The notes: generated by a model from the letters alone, not told the origin. A stretch of DNA of 37,145 nt from Candidatus Parabeggiatoa sp. nov. 3 (GCA_003645185.1 QNEL01000011.1:1-37145); one strand, 5' to 3'; shown: positions 1 to 8,969, counted from the first letter of the stretch. Translations and numbers: made by a program.

Positions 1-1
1 A

Positions 2-451
2 GAAAGGCGAAAGCAGCAAGAAAGACAGGATTTTTCATACAAATTAAATGAATTGACAGCTGTTAGAGAAGCTATTGAAAGTATGTTGCCAAAATTTAAA
101 AATCCAAGAATCGAAATTAATCCCTTGAGATTTATGATAGATTGGGAGCAAGAAGATGGCCGTGTCAAAAAGTTTCAAATAGAGCAATTGAGTGATGGTT
201 ACCGCACGGTTTTAGCGATGGTAATGGATATCTCAAGTCGTATGTCAGAAGCGAATCCTCAACTTGGAAATAATTCGCCAGCTATCATTATGATTGATGA
301 GTTAGATTTGCATTTGCATCCTAAATGGCAACAGAGCATTTTATCTGATTTAACACGAACATTTCCTAATGCTCAGTTTATTGTGACGACGCATAGTCCA
401 CAAATTTTATCAACCGTCAAAAAAGAATACATCTTTAGGGCGCATTCCTAA
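2..451 (+). CDS. AAA ATPase (OLD/RecF-like ABC-type ATPase domain), 5'-partial, C-terminus cut by a MITE
   Basis: The reading frame is open to the left window edge, so only the C-terminal part is seen. A TTG at 53 is in frame, but nothing suggests it is the true start. The visible part carries an ABC-type D-loop/Walker B segment (IIMIDELDLHLHPKW) and a TTHSPQIL switch/sensor segment, typical of the SMC/RecF-like AAA ATPases found in DNA-repair, defence and anti-phage proteins. The last residues (RAHS) and the stop codon come from a repeat element that starts at 438. Joining across that element, with one copy of its 8-bp duplication removed, would read on as EYIFILENGSMKQT and then stop at 722-724. 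The present protein therefore has an altered, slightly shorter tail. Specific function is unknown. The ATPase call is firm; whether the gene is still functional is not. Confidence 0.75.
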   Translation, partial: ERRKQQERQDFSYKLNELTAVREAIESMLPKFKNPRIEINPLRFMIDWEQEDGRVKKFQIEQLSDGYRTVLAMVMDISSRMSEANPQLGNNSPAIIMIDELDLHLHPKWQQSILSDLTRTFPNAQFIVTTHSPQILSTVKKEYIFRAHS

Positions 452-684
452 AAAAAGGGTCATATCGATAAATTTTGAAGGCCCGCTTTTCGTTCCAAAT
501 TTATTTTGCGGCTGCTTTTCGTTCCAAATTTATTTTGCGGCTTTGCTCTTGGAGTGCAAAATTTATTTTGCGGCTTTGCTCTTGGAGTGCAAAATTTATT
601 TTGCGGTGGTGCGATTTTCGTTCCAAATTTATTTTCGCGAAGGTGCAATTGATTGATAATGACCCTTTTTTTGGGAATGCGCCC
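438..684 (+). mobile_element. MITE-like element, copy 1 (247 bp, 8-bp target duplication)
   Basis: The ends are about 26-bp inverted repeats: GGGCGCATTCCTAAAAAAAG at 438 onwards and its complement ending at 684 (AATGCGCCC). The 8 bases CATCTTTA occur directly on both sides (430-437 and 685-692), as expected for a target-site duplication. The interior has no real gene. It is built from repeated modules: a TTTTCGTTCCAAATTTATTT type and a TTTGCTCTTGGAGTGCAAAA type, each occurring at least twice. It interrupts the end of the upstream AAA ATPase gene. An apparent reading frame running through it is low-complexity repeat translation and is not annotated. Confidence 0.8.
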
Positions 685-845
685 CATCTTTATCTTAGAA
701 AATGGTTCAATGAAACAAACCTGATTGTAAGGGATTTTGGGGACACCATTAAGAAAGGGCAGGTGGTTCGCCCCGGTTCGCCCCCTACAAGATTTGACGT
801 ACCAAAATCCGTTATAATCAGGAAAATTGAAATACTGTCTAAGTC

Positions 846-1083
846 GGGCGCATTCCCAAAAAAAAGGGTCATTATTGGCCTACGCAAAATAAATTTTGCA
901 CTCCAATAGGCCTACGCAAAATAAATTTTGCACTCCAATAAGCCTACGCAAAATAATATTTTGTACTCACAATAGGCCTACGCAAAATAAATTTTGCACT
1001 CCAATAGGCCTACGCAAAATAAATTTGGAACGAAAAGGGCCTTCAAAATTTATTTTGATGACCCATTTTTTAGAAATGCGCCC
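846..1083 (-). mobile_element. MITE-like element, copy 2 (about 238 bp, inverted relative to copy 1)
   Basis: It has the same terminal inverted repeats as copy 1 (GGGCGCATTCCC at 846; AAATGCGCCC ending at 1083). The flanks carry the direct duplication TCTAAGTC (838-845 and 1085-1092). Inside are five tandem units beginning GGCCTACGCAAAATAA, most of them running on into ATTTTGCACTCCAATA. The end with GGAACGAAAAGGGCCTTC is the reverse complement of the start of copy 1, so the two copies lie in opposite orientation. The 160 bases between the copies (685-845) hold the tail of the disrupted ATPase gene and a short GTTCGCCCC repeat, with no gene seen. Confidence 0.8.
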
Positions 1084-1121
1084 ATCTAAGTCTGTGTATT
1101 TTAGAACTTCGATTTTTCCCA

Positions 1122-1168
1122 GCTTTTCAGGCAAAAGTTTTTGTGTACAAAAGCTTTTGCCTGAAAGC
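1122..1168 (-). terminator. Stem-loop directly after the clpX-like stop codon
   Basis: GCTTTTCAGGCAAAAG (1122-1137) pairs with CTTTTGCCTGAAAGC (1154-1168), one base unpaired, immediately downstream of the stop codon at 1169-1171. No U-run follows on the minus strand, so it is either a weak or factor-assisted terminator or a transcript-end-protecting hairpin, or simply one of the many palindromic repeats here. Confidence 0.4.
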
Positions 1169-2437
1169 CTATTCATATTCAACCCCACCACCGTTAGTTT
1201 GTTGGCTTTCGATCATCTGTATTTCGCCAGTTCCATTAACGGCCTGTTCATCAACAATGCAGCGGATGACATTTTGACGGGAGGGGAGTTCAAACATGCA
1301 GCGACGTAGGAGTTGTTCTTGTATGCTGCGTAAACCGCGTGCGCCTGTGCCGCGTGCTAAGGCTTTGGCGGCTATGGCGGTGAGGGCTTCGGGGGTAAAT
1401 TCTAGTTCTACATTGTCGTAGGCAAACAGTTTTTGATATTGACGTACTAGGGCATGACGCGGTTCGGTCAGAATCTGTACCAGTGCGGCTTTATCTAGTT
1501 GTTCTAAAATGGCTATGATGGGAAAGCGTCCAATAAATTCCGGAATGAGGCCAAAACGCAGTAAGTCTTCGGGTTGCGTTTCATGTAGCAGGGATTCGGC
1601 GCTGATTTTATTTTTCCTTCTTAAACTCATTTCGGTTGGTTGCGGTTTGATGCGTTTGGCGACATGCTCTTCTAGGCCGACAAATGCGCCGCCGGCAATG
1701 AATAAAATATTGTGGCTGTCCATCGTCAGTTGTTCATTTTTATGTTGGCGTTCTTTGCTTTTTTTGGGTAGTTTGACTGTTGTTCCTTCTACCAGTTTGA
1801 GCAGGGCTTGTTGTACGCCTTCTCCGGATACGTCGCGCACGACTGTGGGGCTTTCTGATGTTTTGGCGAGTTTGTCTATTTCATCAATATAAATAATCCC
1901 CCATTGTGCTTGTTCAAGATCACCTTCTGCGACATCAAGTAGGCGTACTAAAATACTTTCTACGTCATCGCCGACATAACCGGTTTGAGTTAAAGTGGTT
2001 GCGTCGGCAATGGCGAAGGGCACGCCGACAATTTTGGCTAAGGTGCTGGCGAGTAAGGTTTTTCCGGTGCCGGAGGGGCCTAGCATGAGAACATTGGATT
2101 TGCTGATTTCAACATCGTGATAGAGGGTTTCGATATGATTATTGCCTTGATTGCCGTGGTATAAGCGTTTGTAATGGTTATAAACGGCGACGGCTAGGAT
2201 TTCTTTTGCTAGTTCTTGCCCTATTACGTATTCATCTAACTGCGCTTTGATCGTTTTGGGGGTAGGTAAGGGATTGTGGGATTGGGTGACAGCGTGTTCG
2301 CGTTTCCAATTGATAACCAGTTCATGAGCGGTGCGGACACAGTCTTCACAAATATAGCCTTTTTCTCCGGCAATCAGGGGAGAATCTGTAGGCACTTTGA
2401 GGCCACAAAATGAACAATGAGGAGGTGATTCGGTCAT
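1169..2437 (-). CDS. clpX: ClpX-like AAA+ protein unfoldase, divergent paralog without the IGF loop
   Basis: 422 residues with the full ClpX layout. There is an N-terminal zinc-binding domain (CSFC at 8-11 and CEDC about 20 residues later), followed by the AAA+ core: GPSGTGKT Walker A, IIYIDEID Walker B, GYVGDD pore-1 loop (GYVGED in typical ClpX), SGEGVQQALL pore-2 region, and GARGLRS sensor 2. Typical ClpX uses ATP to unfold tagged proteins and feeds them to ClpP through an exposed IGF loop. Here the stretch between GGAFVGLEEHV and EDLLRFGLIPEFIGR is basic (KRIKPQPTEMSLRRKNKIS) and has no IGF motif. The RKH loop is also changed to RQH. No clpP or lon neighbour is visible. It is therefore probably a second ClpX-type chaperone acting without ClpP or with another partner (inference). 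The ATG at 2437 gives the normal N-terminus. Confidence 0.85.
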   Translation of the reverse strand: MTESPPHCSFCGLKVPTDSPLIAGEKGYICEDCVRTAHELVINWKREHAVTQSHNPLPTPKTIKAQLDEYVIGQELAKEILAVAVYNHYKRLYHGNQGNNHIETLYHDVEISKSNVLMLGPSGTGKTLLASTLAKIVGVPFAIADATTLTQTGYVGDDVESILVRLLDVAEGDLEQAQWGIIYIDEIDKLAKTSESPTVVRDVSGEGVQQALLKLVEGTTVKLPKKSKERQHKNEQLTMDSHNILFIAGGAFVGLEEHVAKRIKPQPTEMSLRRKNKISAESLLHETQPEDLLRFGLIPEFIGRFPIIAILEQLDKAALVQILTEPRHALVRQYQKLFAYDNVELEFTPEALTAIAAKALARGTGARGLRSIQEQLLRRCMFELPSRQNVIRCIVDEQAVNGTGEIQMIESQQTNGGGVEYE

Positions 2438-2503
2438 AAGGATTTATAGGTAGGCGCAGATTCGCCCAGAAAGAGGTGGTATTTCGTATGGGCAGTTAAG
2501 CTT

Positions 2504-2633
2504 GGGCGAACACGCAGGTTCGCCCCTACAAAACCGTCATGACGCGGGGTTTGGTAGGGGCTGACACGCAGGTATTCCCCCTACAAAAAATAGATAATTA
2601 ACGGGCTGTAGGGGCGAACCTGCGTGTTCGCCC
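2504..2633. repeat. Inverted repeat of the GGGCGAACACGCAGG family
   Basis: GGGCGAACACGCAGGTTCGC begins at 2504 and its exact 27-bp complement ends at 2633. A shorter imperfect pair (TAGGGG...TTCCCCCTA, 2554-2584) lies between them. The element fills the gap between the nirH-like gene and the clpX-like gene. It is probably a non-coding dispersed repeat that could fold into a long hairpin in the transcript. Confidence 0.75.
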
Positions 2634-2635
2634 TA

Positions 2636-3154
2636 CTATGGTATTTCGCAAATGGGTGTGTCTGCAATGGCATTGACGGTGTAAATGGCACCTCGTTGTT
2701 TGAAACAGTGACGGCTGAATAGCACTTGGTGAGGCCTATCGGTTAAATCACATTGTTGAATGATGCCTTCTAATTTATCTAAGACTTTTTGGCGATCTTT
2801 GCCGTGAATCATACAGTATAAATTATAAGGCCAGTCGGGTAAGTGTCTGGCGCGATGGTAACACAGTGTGACGCATTCAATTTGTCCTAATCGTTTTCCT
2901 AATGGTGTGACTTGTTCGTCGGGGATATCCCAGACTACCATGGCATTGGCATTATAACCGAGTTGACGATGGCGCACGACTACCCCTAGACGTTTGATTG
3001 TGCCGTTTTCGATGAGATGCGATAATCGGGTAATGACTTCTGTTTCGCTCATGCCGATGCGTTTTCCTATTGCGGCATAAGGGCGCGAGACGAGTGGTAG
3101 GCCTTTTTGGATGGCTTCGATTAGTCGTCGTTCAGGGTTGTGTGTGTTGTCCAT
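2636..3154 (-). CDS. nirH: Siroheme decarboxylase subunit, NirH/NirL-type (AhbB-like)
   Basis: 172 residues of the Lrp/AsnC-like family that decarboxylates siroheme to didecarboxysiroheme in heme d1 synthesis. An N-terminal winged-helix region (RPYAAIGKRIGMSE, ENGTIKRLGVVVRH) is followed by the ligand-binding region with LGYNANAMVVWD, VTLCYHRARHLPDWPYNLYC and a C-terminal extension, all hallmark NirH/L/AhbB segments. In denitrifiers these proteins work as pairs with a NirD/NirG-type partner, and such a partner lies at 4575-5048. H, L and G types cannot be separated with certainty by eye. An unrelated ATPase gene separates it from the rest of the nir genes, 33 bases upstream. The ATG at 3154 gives a normal-length protein. 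Confidence 0.85.
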   Translation of the reverse strand: MDNTHNPERRLIEAIQKGLPLVSRPYAAIGKRIGMSETEVITRLSHLIENGTIKRLGVVVRHRQLGYNANAMVVWDIPDEQVTPLGKRLGQIECVTLCYHRARHLPDWPYNLYCMIHGKDRQKVLDKLEGIIQQCDLTDRPHQVLFSRHCFKQRGAIYTVNAIADTPICEIP

Positions 3155-3187
3155 GTGGTGGTGTTTGATATATCAAAAATAATGATC

Positions 3188-4390
3188 TTAAAAACTTTTA
3201 GGTAGTCCGCCAATATATCCTCTTAGAAAGGCTTCCGATAATGTGATCGGTTCTTCTCCCTCTGGTGTTTCTGGCTTCCTAAATCGCTTGGCTTTGGTAT
3301 AACCTGAACGATTACGAGAGACTATAAATAATCTTTGCTCTTCATCATTTAAGTTTAAACCATCTAAGATAGCCGGATTATGTGTGGTAAAGATAACCTG
3401 TTTATCATATTTTTTAGCTAAGTTGACTAATTCTTTGATTAATCGCCGACACACAAGGGGATTAAGGGAGGCATCAATATTATCAATCGCAAAAAATGGT
3501 GGCGTTTCTTCGCTGATAAACAGGCAAAAATAAAATAGCAAAAACAAAAAACCTTCATTGGTACTTTTTTGTTCAAAGCTGATGTCTTGATCTAAATAGC
3601 GATCTTCAATTTGAATTGCTCTTTCACCAATAAATAAGTTGTTAGGCACTTTAAAATCTTTAAACCATCCGATGAGTTTGAGCTTTTCTTTGATTTCATT
3701 TAACTTGTCTTTGTTTAAGCTTAAAACTTGCAAGAGTTTAAATAAACCTTCGCCGTTAATGCCTAATGGTTGAATTTGTCCTTCTTCTTTAAAATTGCGT
3801 AAACAGTGGTATTCTGGAGAATATATAATAAAATGAGATAAATATTTATTATTTTTTGCGAATGATGACGCTTTTACTTTTATGTATTCTGGCTCGTTAT
3901 TCAAAGATTCAGCCGCTTCTTTTATTTTTTGACTCATTATTTCAGCGTTATCTTCTTTTGAAGGTGGATTTTCACGTAATTTTTCCAGAATTAAAGACAG
4001 GTAAGCTTCTCTCTCTCGCGTTTTAAAAGAAATTTCATTTGTCCAATTGGAATAGGGATGATTACTATTTTGAAGACGATAGACAAAGGATAAGTCATTA
4101 TCTCCTTTTAGAGAGATTTTGATCTCTTGCGTCACATTATCCTTGTCAAAAGCGGCTCGCATTAAATGCGGTTCTGTTGCCCTAATACCTCTTGGGGCTA
4201 AAAATTCGTTATCCAATTTATCAGCGGCAGCAGCGGCACTTAAAGCAATTGCTTCCAAAATATTGCTTTTGCCACAGCCATTTTCACCAATCAAGACGGT
4301 GACGCGCCCAAGTTCAAGAGTAGAGACGCGATGCATCGCGTCTCTACTTTGAATAGATTTATAGTTTTCTATACAGATTTCTTTTATCAT
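3188..4390 (-). CDS. AAA ATPase, RecF/OLD-like (AAA_21 type), inserted in the nir locus
   Basis: 400 residues. Walker A (IGENGCGKSNIL) lies near residue 35. A long charged middle region follows, then the ABC-type signature/Walker B area (FFAIDNIDASLNPL) and a TTHNPAIL switch motif near residue 330. This is the architecture of stand-alone RecF/SMC-like ATPases (COG1106 and relatives), many of which belong to defence or repair systems; no nuclease partner is seen beside it. It splits two subunits of one enzyme (siroheme decarboxylase), which suggests insertion into the operon. Residues 15-24 (SRDAMHRVST) are encoded by a perfect 28-bp palindrome at 4320-4347 that sits between the first beta strand and the LELGRVTVL strand. 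Exact biological role unknown. Confidence 0.75.
   Translation of the reverse strand: MIKEICIENYKSIQSRDAMHRVSTLELGRVTVLIGENGCGKSNILEAIALSAAAAADKLDNEFLAPRGIRATEPHLMRAAFDKDNVTQEIKISLKGDNDLSFVYRLQNSNHPYSNWTNEISFKTREREAYLSLILEKLRENPPSKEDNAEIMSQKIKEAAESLNNEPEYIKVKASSFAKNNKYLSHFIIYSPEYHCLRNFKEEGQIQPLGINGEGLFKLLQVLSLNKDKLNEIKEKLKLIGWFKDFKVPNNLFIGERAIQIEDRYLDQDISFEQKSTNEGFLFLLFYFCLFISEETPPFFAIDNIDASLNPLVCRRLIKELVNLAKKYDKQVIFTTHNPAILDGLNLNDEEQRLFIVSRNRSGYTKAKRFRKPETPEGEEPITLSEAFLRGYIGGLPKSF
4320..4347. repeat. Perfect 28-bp palindrome inside an ATPase coding sequence
   Basis: The 28 bases are their own reverse complement (half-site GTAGAGACGCGATG). The palindrome is read in frame by the surrounding ATPase gene as SRDAMHRVST. 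Similar GTAGAGACGCGAT palindromes are known as dispersed repeats in some bacteria with large genomes (from memory); here one has become coding sequence. Confidence 0.85.
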
Positions 4391-4441
4391 AAAACAATAA
4401 TCCTATAATTCGATGTTCAAGTTTTTAGTCTGACAATAAAG

Positions 4442-4526
4442 CAACTACAGGGATTGTATATTATAAAGGATTGGATCGTGGTGCTACTTGGTTTAAATCC
4501 TTTTTTATATACAATCCTTGTCGTTA
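4442..4526. repeat. Inverted repeat, AACTACAGGGATT family
   Basis: AACTACAGGGATTGTATAT (from 4442), followed by TATAAAGGATT, is matched by the complement of AAATCC...ATATACAATCCTTGTCGTTA (4495-4526). The same sequence family recurs as a much larger inverted structure at 36215-36785. It lies in the 180-base gap between the inserted ATPase gene and the nirD-like gene and has no coding content. Confidence 0.6.
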
Positions 4527-4574
4527 TCACTCAGCCATTTTGACTTGAAAAAAAGGCGGTTGGCTAAGAATCGG

Positions 4575-5048
4575 CTAATTGTATTTCAAATCAAACCCCA
4601 AATCAATATGATAACTTTCCAACATCGGTAGCGATATGACTTTAATATTGGTTTCTTTTTCAATTGTTGTCAATACCGTTTGTAAGTGTTTTTCTGTAGA
4701 GGCGGTTATGACAAACCAGAGGTTAAAGCGATGTTCACGTTCATAATTGTGATTGACTTCAGGTAAAGCACTAACATAATCAGCAACTTGCTTTAACTGA
4801 GTACGGGGCACGGCCATTGCTGCTAGTGTACTGGTTCCAACCCGGTGCGGACTGAAAACGGGCCCAATACGACTGATGATTTCAAGTTCTGTCAATTCGC
4901 GTAGGGCTTCAAGAATCTCTGTTTCTGTTACGCCTAAATGGGTAGCCATATCTGCGAAGGGTGTGGGGGAGAGGGGAAACTCTTTTTGAAAATCATTGAG
5001 TAAGTCTTCTTGTAAACCGCTTAGTTCAAACTGGGGGGAACTATTCAT
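4575..5048 (-). CDS. nirD: Siroheme decarboxylase subunit, NirD/NirG-type (AhbA-like)
   Basis: 157 residues from the ATG at 5048; an in-frame GTG at 5057 would add three. It is Lrp/AsnC-like, with a winged helix (TPFADMATHLGVTETEI, ISRIGPVFSPHRVGTSTLAA) and then PEVNHNYEREHRFNLWFVIT and a C-terminal SYHIDLGF. These segments are diagnostic of NirD/NirG, the partner of the NirH/L type in the heme d1 pathway. Together with the product at 2636-3154 it should form the enzyme that removes two acetate carboxyls of siroheme in the cytoplasm. Its partner gene is displaced by an intervening ATPase gene. D versus G type is uncertain. Confidence 0.85.
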   Translation of the reverse strand: MNSSPQFELSGLQEDLLNDFQKEFPLSPTPFADMATHLGVTETEILEALRELTELEIISRIGPVFSPHRVGTSTLAAMAVPRTQLKQVADYVSALPEVNHNYEREHRFNLWFVITASTEKHLQTVLTTIEKETNIKVISLPMLESYHIDLGFDLKYN

Positions 5049-5145
5049 ATTGGCCACATACTTTGTACAAAGAATAAAGCGTATAGCAGCGTTAAGCTGT
5101 TGCGATCCTTAGCAAACGTTGCAGGAAGTGCTGAAAAGAGTCAAG

Positions 5146-5316
5146 TTAAAATAATGTGAATTGTATTTGAGAGGCTTTTTTCGATTGATAGAAAATCATT
5201 TCTTGGCTGACTTTTCCAGCAACGCCTTTTAATTTGATCAAGGGTTTGAAGGGTAAATAATCTGCATTTTGATAATTTATTTTATCACGCAAAGCCGCTA
5301 AGACGCTAAGCATCAT
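5146..5316 (-). pseudogene. Short reading frame, probable 3' remnant of an unknown gene
   Basis: A 56-codon frame ends in ...QEMIFYQSKKASQIQFTLF and has a plausible coding composition from about DKINYQNADYLPFKPLI onwards. Its first dozen codons lie inside an inverted repeat (CACGCAAAG...CTTTGCGTG, 5286-5342), so the original 5' end appears to be lost. I do not recognise the family. Otherwise the nirF-nirD gap of about 330 bases holds only that repeat. Confidence 0.25.
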
Positions 5317-5342
5317 GACTTGGCACCTTTGCGCCTTTGCGT
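5286..5342. repeat. Inverted repeat with CACGCAAAG / CTTTGCGTG ends
   Basis: CACGCAAAGCCGCTAAGACG at 5286 and the complementary GCGCCTTTGCGTG ending at 5342 flank an imperfect stem. It lies between nirF and the small remnant frame and resembles the CGCTAAAGACGC-type repeats at 14782-14888 and 28506-28606. Confidence 0.5.
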
Positions 5343-5383
5343 GAAAAAAAAAACATCACCAATTGCAACAAAATCGAATCAAA

Positions 5384-6712
5384 TCAAAGCCCTATCTTAT
5401 GAGCGCGAGCGGTAAAAAAGATTCCGCTGGGTTTGTCGGCTGGTAGGGTAGCGACTTCTGCAAAGCTAGAGGTGTCGTATACGATGAGTTTATCGTCATC
5501 GCGAACGGATACCCAAACTTCTTCGCCACGCGGGGTAAATTCCATGTGCAAGGTGGCTTTGCCGGGTTTGAGCGTTTTGACGATGTTCAATGTGAGTACG
5601 TCAATCACTTGTAGTGTGTCATTGTTGGGAAAGGCGAAATTGACCCACACTTGACGGCCATCTGGCTGGGCCATGACAAAAACGGGTTGGCCATGTACTG
5701 GAATACGTGCGACGGGTTGCCATGTTCGTTGTTCAATCACTAGGACGGCATATTGACCGATGGCGGGTACAAAGGCGTAATCGTTTGTCATAGCCCAGCC
5801 TTCTAAATGGGGCATTTTGTAAACGGGCCGTTTTTGTTCTCCTTGACCATAATTCGGGAGTATACGCTGCACGCCATTTTCTAAATGCCATAAGTCTAAT
5901 AGGGCTAATCCGTCTTCACCAAATAATCCGGCGATGTAGTAACGGCCATCTGGGGATATCAGGGCATCGTAGGGTTGACAGCCTATGTTTTTGAATTGAT
6001 GGATTTTAGGTACACGCGGGGTGTGCATGTCTGCTACCCAAATTTCGCCGGTATCAAAGAGGCTAAAGACGAAACGTTGGCCGGGGGCATCGACTAGGCC
6101 GATGACTTTGGAGCGAGGGGTGGGTATATCGGCTATTAATTCTAGTGTGACTGCGTCAAAGACTTTGACTCCGCCGGGCACATAGTTGGAAACGGCCACT
6201 AAACGCCCATCTTGAGAAATGGCTCCGCCGACACTGTTGCCGGCTTGTATGATGCGTTTAACTTGTTTGCCGCGCAACATATCCAGTTTGCTGAGGCCGC
6301 CATCGCGCCCAAAAATGTAGGCGTAGCGTTGATCGCGGGAATAGACGACGGAGGCATGGGATAAGTCGCCTAAATCGGTTATTTCGGCTAAACGTGTGTG
6401 CGTGGTGGTTTCAATGATGAGTACGCTGCCTTTGGCGCGTTCTACGACGACTCCTAAGTCACCTGTGCCACGCAATTCTGTGGCATGGCTTAAAGTGGGT
6501 AATAGCGATATTAATAACACACTGCTGATGATCCCTTTCCAAAGAAAACTCAATGGCTTCTTTACCTTTCTGTTCCAGAGGAAAATAGCGTAAAAGAAAA
6601 GGCTTTGATTAGGCGAAAATTGAGGGGGGGATTGATTGAGAAGGGTTTGAGAAGTGTGTTGAATGAGAGAAGAAGTCGGGATGTGTTTAATGAGGAGCAT
6701 CGTCAATTCCAT
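5384..6712 (-). CDS. nirF: NirF, heme d1 biosynthesis beta-propeller protein
   Basis: 442 residues. After a long N-terminus comes a hydrophobic export segment (ISSVLLISLLPTLSHA, residues 62-77). A beta-propeller related to the d1 domain of NirS follows: RGTGDLGVVVERAKGSVLI, SHASVVYSRDQRYAYIFGRDG, GGAISQDGRLVAVSNY, GCQPYDALISPDGRYY, ATLHMEFTPRGEEVWVS. This is the NirF signature; NirF binds the late heme d1 precursor and oxidises it in the periplasm. The ATG at 6712 overlaps the 3' end of nirC by 26 bases, suggesting translational coupling, but it places about 60 residues before the export segment. A TTG near 6553 would give the usual length of about 390 residues, so the true start is unsure. 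Function is well supported by sequence and by nirS-nirC-nirF order. Confidence 0.9.
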   Translation of the reverse strand: MELTMLLIKHIPTSSLIQHTSQTLLNQSPPQFSPNQSLFFYAIFLWNRKVKKPLSFLWKGIISSVLLISLLPTLSHATELRGTGDLGVVVERAKGSVLIIETTTHTRLAEITDLGDLSHASVVYSRDQRYAYIFGRDGGLSKLDMLRGKQVKRIIQAGNSVGGAISQDGRLVAVSNYVPGGVKVFDAVTLELIADIPTPRSKVIGLVDAPGQRFVFSLFDTGEIWVADMHTPRVPKIHQFKNIGCQPYDALISPDGRYYIAGLFGEDGLALLDLWHLENGVQRILPNYGQGEQKRPVYKMPHLEGWAMTNDYAFVPAIGQYAVLVIEQRTWQPVARIPVHGQPVFVMAQPDGRQVWVNFAFPNNDTLQVIDVLTLNIVKTLKPGKATLHMEFTPRGEEVWVSVRDDDKLIVYDTSSFAEVATLPADKPSGIFFTARAHKIGL

Positions 6713-7007
6713 GAAGTAATCTTTCGACTAACCAGTCAACTTCAGTTTGGGTTAAAAAATCCTGCCACGGTGGCATGGCAGTACCTGGACGGCCTTCAAG
6801 AATGGTGTAGCGTAAAAACGCTTTTGGTTTAGCTGTCAGTGTGTCTGGTAATAAAGGAGGCCCTAAACCACCTTTAAGCGTTATACCGTGACAGGCTCCA
6901 CAATCGTGTTTGAGCAAGTGGATGATTTCATTTTGACGCGCCGGCGCTATGTCATCAGCGTAAAGGTTTGCCGATAAGAAAAAGAGTAGGGCAAATAATG
7001 GTTTCAT
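6687..7007 (-). CDS. nirC: Cytochrome c55X (NirC)
   Basis: 106 residues from the ATG at 7007, which begins a clear signal peptide (MKPLFALLFFLSANLYA). The frame extends further upstream, but that part lies in a dispersed repeat. One heme-binding motif CGACH (DCGACHGITLKGGLGPPLL) is present, and a probable axial Met in GTAMPPW. Size, motif and position directly between nirS and nirF identify NirC, a small periplasmic cytochrome implicated in electron transfer to NirS and in heme d1 maturation. Its 3' end overlaps the nirF frame. Confidence 0.85.
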   Translation of the reverse strand: MKPLFALLFFLSANLYADDIAPARQNEIIHLLKHDCGACHGITLKGGLGPPLLPDTLTAKPKAFLRYTILEGRPGTAMPPWQDFLTQTEVDWLVERLLHGIDDAPH

Positions 7008-7039
7008 TTTTGTTGTAGTCAATAGGGAATGGGAAAGGG

Positions 7040-7085
7040 GGAAATGAGGGGCAACCACAAGGGATTGCCCCTACAGGTTTGCCCC
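7040..7085. repeat. GGGCAACCACAAGGGATTGC dispersed repeat
   Basis: It contains GGGGCAACCACAAGGGATTG followed by CCCCTACAGG and lies inside a wider imperfect inverted pair (AAAGGGGGAA near 7034, TTCCCCCTTT near 7100). The same core recurs at 12033-12100, about 12790, 13500-13555, 22133-22200, 28676-28733, about 30132 and about 30291. It occupies the nirS-nirC gap. Confidence 0.7.
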
Positions 7086-7118
7086 GATATGAATTCGCTT
7101 CCCCCTTTCCTCTACAAT

Positions 7119-8843
<1,725 letters not shown>

Positions 8844-8955
8844 TTATCAGTTATTAATGAACTTCAAACCGTTTTTGTTCATTTTTCATTGTTCATTTCT
8901 CAACTCGTCATGCTTTAAAACCAATATATTCTTTATGCTTAAAAAAAATACAACC

Positions 8956-8969
8956 TTGATTTATATCAA
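8956..8969 (-). promoter_or_regulatory. FNR/DNR/Anr-type binding site upstream of nirS
   Basis: TTGATTTATATCAA is a perfect match to the FNR/CRP-family palindrome TTGAT-N4-ATCAA. It lies upstream of nirS in the direction of transcription. A weaker half-conserved site (CAGATGTAAATCAA) is at 9079-9092. FNR or DNR control of nirS is standard in denitrifiers, so this probably switches the nir genes on at low oxygen or with NO. Confidence 0.65.

Noticed and set aside
846-1083. Regularly spaced repeats that could suggest a CRISPR array
   Set aside because: Units are contiguous, without unique spacers, and lie between terminal inverted repeats with a target duplication; no cas gene is present.
475-1309. 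Plus-strand reading frames of about 140 codons through the MITE region
   Set aside because: They translate the repeat modules into low-complexity peptides (repeated KFILRLCSWSA-like and RPTQNKFCTPI-like units), one runs antisense into clpX, and no domain or ribosome site supports them.
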